A stretch of DNA of 64,000 nt, from NCBI GenBank assembly GCA_938022205.1, contig CALIEB010000004.1, forward strand, positions 24,396 to 88,395. The letters are read 5' to 3'. A model generated the notes under the pieces. That model made no database searches. It was given only the letters and a program-made list of their open reading frames with translations, and had not been told where the DNA came from. Numbering within the stretch: position 1 is the first letter of the stretch; every line of letters begins with the position of its first letter. Made by a program: the position numbers and the translations under genes. This DNA comes from an uncultured Anaerolineae bacterium. GTDB lineage: Bacteria; Chloroflexota; Anaerolineae; Aggregatilineales; Phototrophicaceae. Below are positions 35,842 to 44,728 of this stretch, piece after piece.

Positions 35842-37299
35842 ATGATGACACCAAAGGACATTTGGAACGCCGCCAAAGCGCAGTTAGAAATTCAGTTCGA
35901 CCGCCAAAGCTATGACGCTTGGATACGTCGCGCTGAATTTGCCGACTATATGCCAGATGACGCATTGATGCTGGTGCATGTCCCGAACACGATGATACGC
36001 GACATGCTGCAGGAACGCCTCTATCGCAACATCCGCAAGGTTGTGGCGGACATTGCCGGCGTGCCTAAGCTGGAAATTCGCTTCGAGTACGTTAAGCCCG
36101 AGCCGATCAACTGGGGCTTTGACTTTGACGACGACGACGCGCCGCTCTTTAAGTTCAAGGCACAGCAAGAAAAGAAGCAGCAGCTCGCGCTGCCTGTCGC
36201 ACTGACCGAGCCACCGTCGCCAGCGAACGCCAAGAGCATTGTCGAGGTGATGCGCACGCCTGACCCGATGGAAACCGTCGAAGGCTCTGCCTTAAACGAC
36301 GAGTACACGTTCGCGCGCTTCGTCGTCACCTCCTCCAACATGTTGGCACACGAAACCGCCAAAGCTGTGGCGGAGAACCCCGGCACCGCCTATAACCCGC
36401 TCGTCATTCACAGCAACGTCGGCTTGGGCAAGACACACCTGCTGCAGGCGATTGCCCACCACGCCAAAGCCTGCGGTTACCGCGCGCTCTATGCCCCTGC
36501 CGAATCTTTTACCAATCACCTGTTGGAGGCACTGCGCCAGCGCACCACCGCCATGTTTAAGCAAACCTATCGCAAACTAGATTTGTTGCTTGTTGACGAC
36601 ATTCAGTTTATTGGCGGCAAAGAAAGCACCGAAGAAGAGTTTTTTCACACCTTTAACGCGCTTGTCCAAGCGAAACGTCAGGTCGTCGTCTCCTCCGACC
36701 GACCGCCGCAGGAGTTGATGCGCCTCACTGAACGGCTGCGCTCGCGCTTGCAAGGCGGCATGGTGGCGGATATTGCCGCGCCGGACTATGAGGCGCGCTT
36801 CCTTGTCGTGCAAATGTGGGCAGAAGAGGCACAGCTTAAGCTCACCAACGCGACGATTGACATGATTGTTAACAGCGCACCCAAGAACTTCCGCGAGCTG
36901 CGCGGCGCGTTCTGCCAAATCAAGGCGCAAATCAACACCTACGGCACGACGCTGCCCATCGCCAAAGTCGAGCAAACGCTCGAACGCTATGCCTCACCGC
37001 GTGACCGCGTGACGGTAGCGCACATCATCGAAGTCGTGGCGCAAAAGCACGGCTTAACCAGTGCTGACCTGATAGGCAAGCGGCGCACGGAGTCGCTCAA
37101 CCTCGCCCGCCAAATTGCCATGTACCTTGCGCGCGAACTGACTGAAAGCTCGCTGCCCATGATTGGTGACCACTTCGGGGGACGCAGCCACAGCACCGTG
37201 CTGCATGCCTATAACAAGCTGCAAAAGGCTATCGAGGAAGACCAGCTGCTGCGTGCCCGCGTTGAAAAGCTCAGGCGCGCCGTGTCCACACCGCATTAA
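35842..37299 (+). CDS. dnaA: chromosomal replication initiator protein DnaA
   Basis: 485 residues. Domain I (about 1-85) is followed by a short acidic and Gln/Lys-rich linker. Domain III is an AAA+ ATPase with P-loop GLGKTH at 194-199, Walker B LLVDDIQF and the sensor region with RLRSRLQGGM. Domain IV has the DNA-binding signature GGRSHSTVLHAYNKL near the C-terminus. DnaA opens the replication origin and also regulates genes. A GGAGG lies 8 bases before the ATG at 35842, and another ATG follows directly. dnaN and recF, its usual neighbours, are not next to it; a thioesterase and oxidase genes follow. Confidence 0.95.
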   Translation: MMTPKDIWNAAKAQLEIQFDRQSYDAWIRRAEFADYMPDDALMLVHVPNTMIRDMLQERLYRNIRKVVADIAGVPKLEIRFEYVKPEPINWGFDFDDDDAPLFKFKAQQEKKQQLALPVALTEPPSPANAKSIVEVMRTPDPMETVEGSALNDEYTFARFVVTSSNMLAHETAKAVAENPGTAYNPLVIHSNVGLGKTHLLQAIAHHAKACGYRALYAPAESFTNHLLEALRQRTTAMFKQTYRKLDLLLVDDIQFIGGKESTEEEFFHTFNALVQAKRQVVVSSDRPPQELMRLTERLRSRLQGGMVADIAAPDYEARFLVVQMWAEEAQLKLTNATIDMIVNSAPKNFRELRGAFCQIKAQINTYGTTLPIAKVEQTLERYASPRDRVTVAHIIEVVAQKHGLTSADLIGKRRTESLNLARQIAMYLARELTESSLPMIGDHFGGRSHSTVLHAYNKLQKAIEEDQLLRARVEKLRRAVSTPH

Positions 37300-37348
37300 A
37301 TGCGCTATACTCCTCATCGTCTATTTGCTTGATGATGAGGAGTATCTT

Positions 37349-37792
37349 ATGTCGGACACCCCACGCTTTCGTCACGCCATTCCGATGCTGGTGCGCTTCG
37401 GCGACCTCGACTCAATGGGACATGTCAACAACGCCAAGTATGCCACTTACGCCGAGCATGCGCGCATTCAATACGTGCGCGACGTGTGCGGTTGGAACGG
37501 CACTTGGGACAACGAGGGCATGATTCTCGCTAAAATCACCATCGACTTTAAGCAGCCAGTGCTTTATGGCGACAACGTCATGGTTTACACCCGCGTTAGC
37601 CGTTTGGGCAGCAAGAGTTTTACCATGCAGCACCAGCTCACAGTGCAGCGCGGCGAGGACGCGCCCCAGCTTGCCGCCACGATGGAGACGGTGATGGTGG
37701 CGTATGCCTATGCCCAGCAAGTCTCTATCCCCGTGCCGACGGCTTGGCGCGAGCGCATCCTTGCTTATGAGCCAACAACCCCTGACAGCTAA
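37349..37792 (+). CDS. acyl-CoA thioesterase, hotdog fold (4HBT type)
   Basis: 147 residues, the normal length for this family. The 4-hydroxybenzoyl-CoA thioesterase-like motif VRFGDLDSMGHVNNAKY includes the catalytic Asp. These enzymes hydrolyse acyl-CoA or acyl-ACP thioesters in the cytoplasm. The ATG at 37349 follows GAGGAG at seven bases. A TATACT box lies in the short gap after dnaA, so the gene probably has its own promoter. Confidence 0.88.
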   Translation: MSDTPRFRHAIPMLVRFGDLDSMGHVNNAKYATYAEHARIQYVRDVCGWNGTWDNEGMILAKITIDFKQPVLYGDNVMVYTRVSRLGSKSFTMQHQLTVQRGEDAPQLAATMETVMVAYAYAQQVSIPVPTAWRERILAYEPTTPDS

Positions 37793-37867
37793 GCGTGACT
37801 TCCCCTGTGAAAAAGCGCACAATTTCGCTAGAATAGCGTCATACCAAGTGTGATAAGGTGAGCAGCT

Positions 37868-38485
37868 ATGGCATCGACCGGCAAGGCAGGCGCGCTAACT
37901 CCTGAAGAGCGCGCCGAACGCGAGCGCGCACGTGCCGAACGCGAGGCGCGCATTCGCGACAAGAACAACCGCATGGGCGTGACCGTTTTCCAAGGGTCTT
38001 GGATTATGGTCTTCGTGTGTTTGATCATCGTCAACTTGCAGATGCGCTTTTCGCCCGGTTGGCTCGTGGAGGGCGCGCAGCTGCCCGACCTGCTCATGCC
38101 GACGGTGGCGACGGTGCTGTTGGTCTTGAGCAGTGTGCTGGGGCATGTTGCCCTGAACGCCGTCAAGGCGGACCGCGTGACGGTCTTTCTCACGCGCTGG
38201 CGCGCGGCACTGGCGTTGGGCGCGATTTTCTTCGTCATGATGATGCAGCAGTTCTTCGCGGTCGACCTGAACGACGGGCAGTTTGCCTCGGTTTATCGGC
38301 TCATGATTGGCTATCACGCGCTGCACGCGCTGGCGATTGGCTACATGATGTTGCAAGTCTATCGCTACGGCGTGGCGAAACGCTATCATGCCCAAAACAA
38401 CTGGTCGGTGGAGGCCACCGTGCGCCTGTGGGATTTTGTCACCGTCGCATGGCTGATGTTCTATGTCGTGCTTTATTTGGTATAA
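37868..38485 (+). CDS. cytochrome c oxidase subunit III-like membrane protein
   Basis: 205 residues. A highly charged N-terminus (about 35 residues, Glu/Arg-rich) is followed by five hydrophobic helices. The arrangement and the motifs YHALHALAIGYMML and LWDFVTVAWLMFYVVLYL match subunit III of haem-copper oxidases (H..H and WHFVDVVW in the usual form). It differs from the clear subunit III at 39304 in losing some of the usual His and Glu residues. A second subunit III paralogue in one operon suggests a lineage-specific accessory subunit. The last codons overlap a TATAAT box that may give extra expression of the next gene. Confidence 0.7.
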   Translation: MASTGKAGALTPEERAERERARAEREARIRDKNNRMGVTVFQGSWIMVFVCLIIVNLQMRFSPGWLVEGAQLPDLLMPTVATVLLVLSSVLGHVALNAVKADRVTVFLTRWRAALALGAIFFVMMMQQFFAVDLNDGQFASVYRLMIGYHALHALAIGYMMLQVYRYGVAKRYHAQNNWSVEATVRLWDFVTVAWLMFYVVLYLV

Positions 38486-38526
38486 TCGTTGGATAAACGA
38501 GCAGACGCAAAAGGAAAGATGCGCTT

Positions 38527-39261
38527 ATGACACCCAAACCCGGCTTAAACCGCGCTATCCCGATGGCAATTATCGGCTTTGTGCTGTCGATTGTGATTGT
38601 CTTGGGCATTCGCACTTTGCAAAACATGGACCCCGTCTGGGACACGGGCGTGATTTTAGTCGTTGCGCCCTTCTTCGTGACCTACGCCTTTATCTGGGGT
38701 TTGGGCGGCTTAGACCCCAAGATGAACCAGCACGCGCACGGACCTGAGGGCGGCTTGGATGGCTCGATCGTGTTGGCGGAATATGAGGCGCAGCTAGCGC
38801 ACCACGAAGAAACAGGTGAAGTCAAGCCTTACGGCATTCTTGGCTCAGAGATGTGGCGCATTACCACCGCAGTGCTGCTGTTGTTGGTGGTGTTCTTCGC
38901 TTTTGCCATGCTGCCGACCGGCTTGAACCTGCGCACCGTCAACGAGGCGGAAGCCAACGTCGCGGCGTTCCAAGACAACGTGTCTTTTGACCTGCCGTTG
39001 GGGTTGGGCAAGTTTGAAGCGAGCCAGCTGACCGTGTTCGCGGGCTTTATCGCCTTTACGCTGCTGTCGCTGTTTGTCTTCGCCGGCGCGATTGGCTTGC
39101 TCATCTACGCCGCTAGCAACAACGTGGCGGAGGTGAAGAGCAAAGAACCTGCGCCGGAGGCGTTGCAGCCGCCGCGCCCAGCCCGTTTTGTCGGGCGCAT
39201 TGCCGGCAATTTGGCGCGTGCGCTTAAGCGTGGTATCCCCAGCTTTTTTGGGCAAAAATAA
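38527..39261 (+). CDS. membrane protein of the oxidase cluster, unknown family
   Basis: 244 residues with about four hydrophobic helices (near 9-30, 40-60, 113-132 and 168-195). The loop between helices 2 and 3 carries His/Glu-rich stretches (NQHAHGPEGG, LAHHEETGEV), and the C-terminus is basic. I do not recognise a family. Its position between two subunit III genes suggests an extra oxidase subunit or an assembly factor; this is inference. An AAGGAAAG site lies before the ATG. Confidence 0.55.
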   Translation: MTPKPGLNRAIPMAIIGFVLSIVIVLGIRTLQNMDPVWDTGVILVVAPFFVTYAFIWGLGGLDPKMNQHAHGPEGGLDGSIVLAEYEAQLAHHEETGEVKPYGILGSEMWRITTAVLLLLVVFFAFAMLPTGLNLRTVNEAEANVAAFQDNVSFDLPLGLGKFEASQLTVFAGFIAFTLLSLFVFAGAIGLLIYAASNNVAEVKSKEPAPEALQPPRPARFVGRIAGNLARALKRGIPSFFGQK

Positions 39262-39303
39262 CGTCTATTACGTCTTTTTATTTTATAAGGGAGCGAGCGA
39301 AGT

Positions 39304-39921
39304 ATGGCTGAATTAACCGCGCACGCTGGCGCACACAGCGACAACGCGCACAAGAAGCTAGACGCGAACAACAAGAAGCTGGCGATGTGGCTTTATCTCG
39401 CCAGCGAGGTCGTTATCTTTTCTGTGCTGATTGGGGCATATGCGGTTTTTCGCTTCAACGAGCCGGAAATCGTCAAGAACGTCCACAAGGAGCTAGGCAT
39501 CGCGCTCGTCACTGTTAACACCTTCATCCTGCTGATGAGCAGCTGGGCGATGGTGCTGGCGTTGCGTGCCATCGAAATGGGCAAACGCCGCGAGTTCATG
39601 CTCTGGATGAGCGGTGTCGTCGGCATGGGCGTGGTCTTCTTGCTTGGGCAGTACATCGAATACCGTGAGCTAGCGCACCTTGCCATCACGCTCGACAGCA
39701 TCAGCCCCGACTTCGGCGGCTTCGGCATGCGCTTCTATGCGCCGACTGCCTTTCACGGCGCGCACGTGCTGATTGGCGTGCTGCTTGGCTTGCAAGTGCT
39801 TTGGCTGGGTCACAAGGGCTTTTACGACAACAACCCCATCGGCGTAGAGGCGTTTGGCTTGTACTGGCACTTTGTCGATGTGGTCTGGATTATCTTGTTC
39901 ACGCTCATTTACTTGATTTAG
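39304..39921 (+). CDS. coxC: cytochrome c oxidase subunit III
   Basis: 205 residues, the short five-helix form of subunit III. Typical features are MWLYLASEVVIFSVLIGAYAVFR at the first helix, FHGAHVLIGVLLGL, and the closing GLYWHFVDVVWIILF. Subunit III stabilises the oxidase and its proton supply. No subunit I or II gene is in the window. Subunit IV follows after 9 bases. Confidence 0.93.
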   Translation: MAELTAHAGAHSDNAHKKLDANNKKLAMWLYLASEVVIFSVLIGAYAVFRFNEPEIVKNVHKELGIALVTVNTFILLMSSWAMVLALRAIEMGKRREFMLWMSGVVGMGVVFLLGQYIEYRELAHLAITLDSISPDFGGFGMRFYAPTAFHGAHVLIGVLLGLQVLWLGHKGFYDNNPIGVEAFGLYWHFVDVVWIILFTLIYLI

Positions 39922-39930
39922 GGGGCGACA

Positions 39931-40299
39931 ATGGCGGACAACACCCACGAAAACACCCACCACAGCGACACGGTCACGCTGCCGCTGGTGGGGTCTATTA
40001 CGGTCTACGGCGGCATCTACACGGTCGTGTTTGGCGCGCTGGGCGTGCTAACTGTCCTTGAGGTGTTAGTGGCAGAGCTGTTCAAAAACGTCGGCGGCGA
40101 GGCGACCAATGCCTTCCGTGTCATTGCCTTGATGGGCATTGCCGTCGTCAAGGCATTGCTGGTCGTTTGGTTTTACATGCACCTGCGCACCGACAACAAG
40201 TTCTTTCGCGTTGTGCTGATGTTTCCGTTGTTCTTGGTGATTATCGCCGTTCTCTACCTAATTGGCGTGCCAGTAGGTCCCGGCGGCGGGTACAGATAA
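39931..40299 (+). CDS. coxD: cytochrome c oxidase subunit IV
   Basis: 122 residues. A hydrophilic His/Thr-rich start is followed by three membrane helices. KALLVVWFYMHLR is the hallmark of the prokaryotic subunit IV family, which helps to assemble subunit I cofactors in aa3/caa3 oxidases. It lies directly behind subunit III. Confidence 0.9.
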   Translation: MADNTHENTHHSDTVTLPLVGSITVYGGIYTVVFGALGVLTVLEVLVAELFKNVGGEATNAFRVIALMGIAVVKALLVVWFYMHLRTDNKFFRVVLMFPLFLVIIAVLYLIGVPVGPGGGYR

Positions 40300-40303
40300 G
40301 CTC

Positions 40304-41053
40304 ATGCGCCTCGACCTTAGCGAGCAAGTCGCGCTGGTGACGGGTGGCGCGCACCGCGTAGGGCGCGCCATCGCGCTGGAGCTAGCGCGGGTGGGCATGC
40401 ACGTGCTGATACACTACAACAGCAGCACGCCCGACCAAGTGCGCGACACGCTGCAGGAGATTAAGTCGCTGGGCGTGGACGGCTTTGCGGTGCAAGCCGA
40501 CCTAAGCCAGCCCGAAGGCGTGCAAAGCGTGATGGACGCGCTGCGGGCGCACTTTGGGCGCGTGCATCTCTTGGTCAACAGCGCGTCCGTCTTCCCGAGC
40601 GGGCATTTGCTCGACGTGACGCTAGAAAGCTGGGACTTGACGCTGGAGGTCAACCTGCGCGCCCCGTTCTTGCTCTCGCAGGCGTGTGCGCGCCTTATGC
40701 AACACAACACCCCGCCCGGCGGCTGCATCGTCAACATTCTTGACATGGGTGTCGACCGCCCTTGGCTCAAACGCCCGCATCACGGCGTGAGCAAGGCGGC
40801 GTTGTGGTCGCTGACCCAAGTGAGTGCGCTTTCGCTCGCGCCCGACGTGCGCGTTAACGGCGTGGTGCCTGGTCCGGTCATGAAGACCAACGACGGCATG
40901 GACGACGAGACGTGGCGCAAGATGGGCGAGGCATTGCCGCTCAAGCGCACGGGCGAGGGCGCGGACGTGGGGCGCGCAGTCGTCTTCTTAGCGAGTGAGT
41001 CGTTTATTACGGGCGCGCTGCTGCACGTCAACGGCGGCGAACATTTGACCTAA
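40304..41053 (+). CDS. short-chain dehydrogenase, pteridine reductase-like, Tyr to His at the active site
   Basis: 249 residues. The cofactor loop TGGAHRVGRAIA with Arg is of the pteridine-reductase or NADPH type, and NSASVFPSG is the usual stabilising segment. At the catalytic helix the expected Tyr is His160, four residues before the conserved Lys164 (HHGVSK). The Asp of the PTR1-type triad is kept in NILDMG. Without Tyr the normal proton transfer should be impaired, unless His substitutes. It is cotranscribed with the oxidase and cytochrome genes, an unusual setting. The gene is otherwise full-length and shows no decay. Confidence 0.82.
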   Translation: MRLDLSEQVALVTGGAHRVGRAIALELARVGMHVLIHYNSSTPDQVRDTLQEIKSLGVDGFAVQADLSQPEGVQSVMDALRAHFGRVHLLVNSASVFPSGHLLDVTLESWDLTLEVNLRAPFLLSQACARLMQHNTPPGGCIVNILDMGVDRPWLKRPHHGVSKAALWSLTQVSALSLAPDVRVNGVVPGPVMKTNDGMDDETWRKMGEALPLKRTGEGADVGRAVVFLASESFITGALLHVNGGEHLT

Positions 41054-41061
41054 AGAAGGCT

Positions 41062-41760
41062 ATGATGAGACGGCAAGTTTGGACAATCGTTGCGATGCTA
41101 GGCTTAGGCGTGCTGGCGTTGTGGGCGCAAGGCGATGCTAGCACGCCCGATTGTGCGCCAGAGGCGTTGCAAAGCCAGCAGAACGCCTTCGCACAGGTGC
41201 TGACATTGGACTTTGTCGGCAACCCCAGCCGTGCGCTGGAAAACTTGTACCGACTGGGCGGCTTCTACCAGCAGATGGCGACGCGCTGCGGCTATCAGCC
41301 CAGCGAAGAGGAGCGCGCCGCCGCTATCGCGTGGGTGCTGTCGTTTGCCTCGCTGGATGAAATTATCGCGGCGCGCGCTGTCGGCGGCGACGTAGACGCG
41401 GTGCTAGCGCAGCTTGAAACCATAGTGGGCGACCCGCTTAACGGGCAGCTGTTGTTCACGGGGCAGGTGGCGGCGTTAGACGGCAGCACGTTGGGCTGTG
41501 CGGGCTGTCATAACGGGCAAACCGCGCCGCCCACCGAAGGCATGTGGACGCGCGCCGACGAAGTGCGCTTGAAAGATCCTGCGCTGGCGGGCTACAGCAT
41601 CGAACGCTATTTCGTTGAGAGCATTCTACATCCCAACGCTTACATTGCGCCCGACTATATGCCTAATCTAATGCCTGACATTTACGGACGGCAGCTGGAC
41701 ATCGAGCAATTGGCTGACTTGGTCGCTTTTCTGAGCAGTCAAGACCAGCTAGACTACTAG
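41062..41760 (+). CDS. secreted monohaem cytochrome c
   Basis: 232 residues. A signal peptide (about 1-24) precedes a helical N-terminal region of about 110 residues with no known match. The C-terminal cytochrome c domain has CAGCH at 146-150 and a later Met-rich stretch (YMPNLMPDIY) for the axial ligand. It likely delivers electrons to the oxidase whose subunits are encoded just upstream. AGAAGG precedes two consecutive ATG codons, so the start may be the second. Confidence 0.85.
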   Translation: MMRRQVWTIVAMLGLGVLALWAQGDASTPDCAPEALQSQQNAFAQVLTLDFVGNPSRALENLYRLGGFYQQMATRCGYQPSEEERAAAIAWVLSFASLDEIIAARAVGGDVDAVLAQLETIVGDPLNGQLLFTGQVAALDGSTLGCAGCHNGQTAPPTEGMWTRADEVRLKDPALAGYSIERYFVESILHPNAYIAPDYMPNLMPDIYGRQLDIEQLADLVAFLSSQDQLDY

Positions 41761-41795
41761 ACTAAGGGAGACATTCGAGGATGGGAGGAAAGCGC

Positions 41796-41999
41796 ATGCA
41801 GCGCATCACGAAGCACTTTTGGGGCATTGTCACGGCGTTGATGATGACCGTTCCCACGCTGGCGCAAGAAGCCGCCGCAGACACCCCGCAAGGGCTGGGC
41901 TGGCTGTTTTTCTTAATGGGCTTGGGCATGGTGTTTATCGTCGGCTTTGTCATCACGCAGCAGGATAAAGCCGAGCAAGAAGGCGAACAAACATCCTAA
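41796..41999 (+). CDS. small single-helix membrane protein
   Basis: 67 residues. A signal-like hydrophobic stretch ends in TLAQE, and a second helix follows (LGWLFFLMGLGMVFIVGFVI) before a charged end. A GGGAGG lies seven bases before the ATG at 41796; an in-frame ATG at 41781 is the alternative. It lies between the cytochrome and ccmE genes, so it may belong to the oxidase or to the maturation system. No family recognised. Confidence 0.6.
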   Translation: MQRITKHFWGIVTALMMTVPTLAQEAAADTPQGLGWLFFLMGLGMVFIVGFVITQQDKAEQEGEQTS

Positions 42000-42079
42000 G
42001 TTTCATTGACAAATGTCATCGTAGACACCGTCAAAGATGCCCTACAATAAAATAACAACCCATAGTTGAGGAGTTCTCT
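42000..42079 (+). promoter_or_regulatory. gap before ccmE with likely promoter
   Basis: The 80-base gap contains the inverted repeat TGACA-AA-TGTCA near its start and a TACAAT box shortly before the ribosome site GAGGAG. It is the only sizeable gap in the first half of the respiratory block, so the ccm genes may have their own promoter. No consensus -35 box fits at normal spacing. Confidence 0.35.
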
Positions 42080-42619
42080 ATGGCAGAAATGACGTGGGAA
42101 AAGCCGCTAGCTTCGACTGCGGCGAAACCAAAAGCCAGCGCGCTTAAGCTAGAACGCTTGAAGTTTTTAATTGGCGGCGCGCTGCTCTTAGGGGCAGTGG
42201 TCTATCTGGTGCTAAGCGGCACGATGACTGGCGCGCGCTTCTTCATCACGGTTGATGACCTCGTCAACAATCCCGCGTATGTCGGGCAGACCGTGCGCAT
42301 CACCGGCGTGGTGCTGGGCGATAGCATCGCCTATGACGCGCGCACGGGTGAGCTGCAGTTCACCATTGCGCACTTGCCTAACACCGACGGTGACTTGGGC
42401 ATGGCACTGCACCTTGCCGCCAAAGACCCCAACGCCACCCGCCTCAACATTTACATGGCGGATGAGACGATGCCCGACCTGCTCCAGCACGAGGCGCAAG
42501 CCATTCTCACCGGCGCGCTCGGTGAAGACGGCGTGTTCTACGCCAACGAGTTGCTGCTCAAGTGTCCCAGCCGCTTCCAAGAGATGCAACCTAGCGACCT
42601 TGCCGAAGCGGGAGCTTAG
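42080..42619 (+). CDS. ccmE: cytochrome c maturation haem chaperone CcmE, Cys-type
   Basis: 179 residues. A cytoplasmic start and one membrane helix (about 29-52) precede the periplasmic OB-fold domain. In the common form haem binds covalently to His in the motif AKHDExY. Here the same place reads LKCPSRF, with Cys162 for His and Phe166 for Tyr. Cys-type CcmE proteins are known from Desulfovibrio and some archaea, where the motif is CxxxY; this one lacks the Tyr as well. CcmE carries haem from CcmC to CcmF. It begins the ccm genes. Confidence 0.93.
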   Translation: MAEMTWEKPLASTAAKPKASALKLERLKFLIGGALLLGAVVYLVLSGTMTGARFFITVDDLVNNPAYVGQTVRITGVVLGDSIAYDARTGELQFTIAHLPNTDGDLGMALHLAAKDPNATRLNIYMADETMPDLLQHEAQAILTGALGEDGVFYANELLLKCPSRFQEMQPSDLAEAGA

Positions 42620-42622
42620 CTT

Positions 42623-44728
42623 ATGCTAGCGGAAATTGGATACCTTGCGCTGGCGTTGTCGTTTGCGGCATCGCTTTATGCCATTGTCGCCAGCGTCTGG
42701 GGCGAGCGCACGCACCACGAAGATTGGGTGAACAGCGGGCGCAATGCCGCCATGCTCACGTTCGCGCTGCTGACGCTGGCGATTGGCGCGCTGTGGGTCG
42801 CGCTCATCACCGAACAGTATCAGCTCAGCTACGTCTGGTCAGTCAGCGACCCGCAAACCCCGCTGTTCTATCGCGTTACTGCTCTATGGGGCGCACAGCG
42901 CGGCTCGCTGCTGTTCTGGTGCTGGTTGATGTCGGGCTTCGCCTTTGGCGCGACGTTGTTGAACTGGCGCAGCGACCGCCGCCTCATGCCCTATGCGGTG
43001 GCGTACATGATGGCGGTGCTGGCGTTCTTCGTCGGCATCACGCTCTTCATTGAGAACCCCTTCGCGCGCTGGTGGATTGACCCCGCCAGCGGGCAGGAGC
43101 TGCAAAGCGTGTTCGCGCCCGCCGGCGCGCTTGCGCCCAACCCCACACGCCTCGCCCAGACCGCACAGGGCTTAAACCCGCTGCTGCGCCACTTCGGCAT
43201 GATTATTCACCCGCCTATGCTCTACTTGGGCTTTGTCGGCTTCGTCGTGCCGTTTGCCTTTGCGATGTCCGCGCTTGCCAGTGGCGACCTCACGACCAAC
43301 TGGATTAAGGCAACGCGGCGTTGGGCGTTGGTGGCTTGGCTCTTCCTCAGCTTGGGGCTGATTTTGGGCGGACGCTGGGCGTATGACGTGCTGGGATGGG
43401 GCGGCTATTGGGGTTGGGACCCCGTCGAAAACGCCGCGTTCCTCCCTTGGCTGGTCGGCACCGCGTTCATTCACAGCGTCATGATTCAAGAAAAGCGCGG
43501 CATGCTCAAAGTCTGGAACATGGCGTTGGTCATCCTCACCTTCTCGGCGGTCATCTTCGGCACGTTCGCCACGCGCAGCGGTGTCATCCAAAGCGTCCAC
43601 AGCTTCGCGCGCTCGTCGATTGGCTTGCCCATGCTGCTGTTTTGGGCGGGCATGACGGGCGTGTCGGTTTGGCTGCTGGTTTGGCGTTGGCAGCGCGGTG
43701 AGCTGCGCGACGAACACGCCTTTGTCAGCATTTTCAGCCGCGAGTCGCTATTTGTCCTCAACAACGTCGTGTTTCTCGCGCTGACGGCAGTCATCTTTTG
43801 GGGCAGCTTCGGCGCGCCCATTCTCTCTGAGCTGGTGTTCAACACGTCCATCACGTTGGGCGTGGACTACTTCATGCAGGTGACCGTGCCGCTGTTCGCG
43901 CTGATGTACCTGCTGATGGGCGTTGCGCCGCTTTCAGCGTGGAGCGCGACCTCGCTGGTACGCTTGGGCGGCGCGCTGCTCGTGCCGCTGGGGCTGACAT
44001 TGGTCACGGTGCTGCTCATCGCGCTGACCAGCCCGTTTGATGCGGGCGCGATGCTCGCCTATGGTTTGGTATTTTTGGCGGGCTACGTCGCGCTCTACGA
44101 GACGCTGCGCGGCGCGTATGCCCGCGTGCGTGGGCGCGGCGAAGCCTGGCACGTGGCGATAGCGCGCTTGTTCGGGCGCAACCAACGTCGCTACGGCGGC
44201 TACATGGTGCATTTGGGCATTACGGTGATTGGCATCGGCGTGATTGGCAGCACTGCTTTTCAGTACGAAACGCGCCGCACGCTGGACATCGGCGAGACAC
44301 AAGCCATTACCGCCGATTACAGCTTGCGCTTCGACGGCTTCCAGCGCGGGCTTTCGGCGGATGGGCGCGTCGTCAATGTCGCTAGTCTGACGGTGCTGCG
44401 CAACGACGGGCAAGTAGCGCAAATCCAGCCGCGCATCGACGAATACCCGACCATGCCTATGACGATTGCCGGGGCGCACAGCACTCTAGAAAAGGACTTC
44501 TACGTGCTGCTAACGGGCTATGACGAGGCGCAAGGCTATGGCGTGTTCAAAATCTACATCAACCCGCTGGTGAACTTGGTGTGGTGGGGCGGGCTTGTCC
44601 TCATCTTAGGCACGCTGCTGGCGGTCTATCCCAAAGAGATTGTGCCGCAAGACCTGCGCGAACGCAGCTACCGCCAGCAGGTAGCCATTGACAGCAAGGG
44701 GCGCAAGCCCGCAGGAGCAAGCGCATGA
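42623..44728 (+). CDS. ccmF: haem lyase subunit CcmF
   Basis: 701 residues with about 15 membrane helices. The WWD domain is GWGGYWGWDPVENA, followed by conserved TFSAVIFGTFATRSGV and, in the C-terminal half, a periplasmic segment (about 560-650). CcmF attaches haem to the CxxCH motif of apocytochromes, receiving it from CcmE. It starts four bases after ccmE and overlaps ccmH by four bases. Confidence 0.96.
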   Translation: MLAEIGYLALALSFAASLYAIVASVWGERTHHEDWVNSGRNAAMLTFALLTLAIGALWVALITEQYQLSYVWSVSDPQTPLFYRVTALWGAQRGSLLFWCWLMSGFAFGATLLNWRSDRRLMPYAVAYMMAVLAFFVGITLFIENPFARWWIDPASGQELQSVFAPAGALAPNPTRLAQTAQGLNPLLRHFGMIIHPPMLYLGFVGFVVPFAFAMSALASGDLTTNWIKATRRWALVAWLFLSLGLILGGRWAYDVLGWGGYWGWDPVENAAFLPWLVGTAFIHSVMIQEKRGMLKVWNMALVILTFSAVIFGTFATRSGVIQSVHSFARSSIGLPMLLFWAGMTGVSVWLLVWRWQRGELRDEHAFVSIFSRESLFVLNNVVFLALTAVIFWGSFGAPILSELVFNTSITLGVDYFMQVTVPLFALMYLLMGVAPLSAWSATSLVRLGGALLVPLGLTLVTVLLIALTSPFDAGAMLAYGLVFLAGYVALYETLRGAYARVRGRGEAWHVAIARLFGRNQRRYGGYMVHLGITVIGIGVIGSTAFQYETRRTLDIGETQAITADYSLRFDGFQRGLSADGRVVNVASLTVLRNDGQVAQIQPRIDEYPTMPMTIAGAHSTLEKDFYVLLTGYDEAQGYGVFKIYINPLVNLVWWGGLVLILGTLLAVYPKEIVPQDLRERSYRQQVAIDSKGRKPAGASA

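Noticed and set aside
42000..42020. TGACA-AA-TGTCA inverted repeat as an FNR/ANR-type site before ccmE
   Set aside because: It is short and lacks the FNR consensus; kept only as a remark in the promoter entry.
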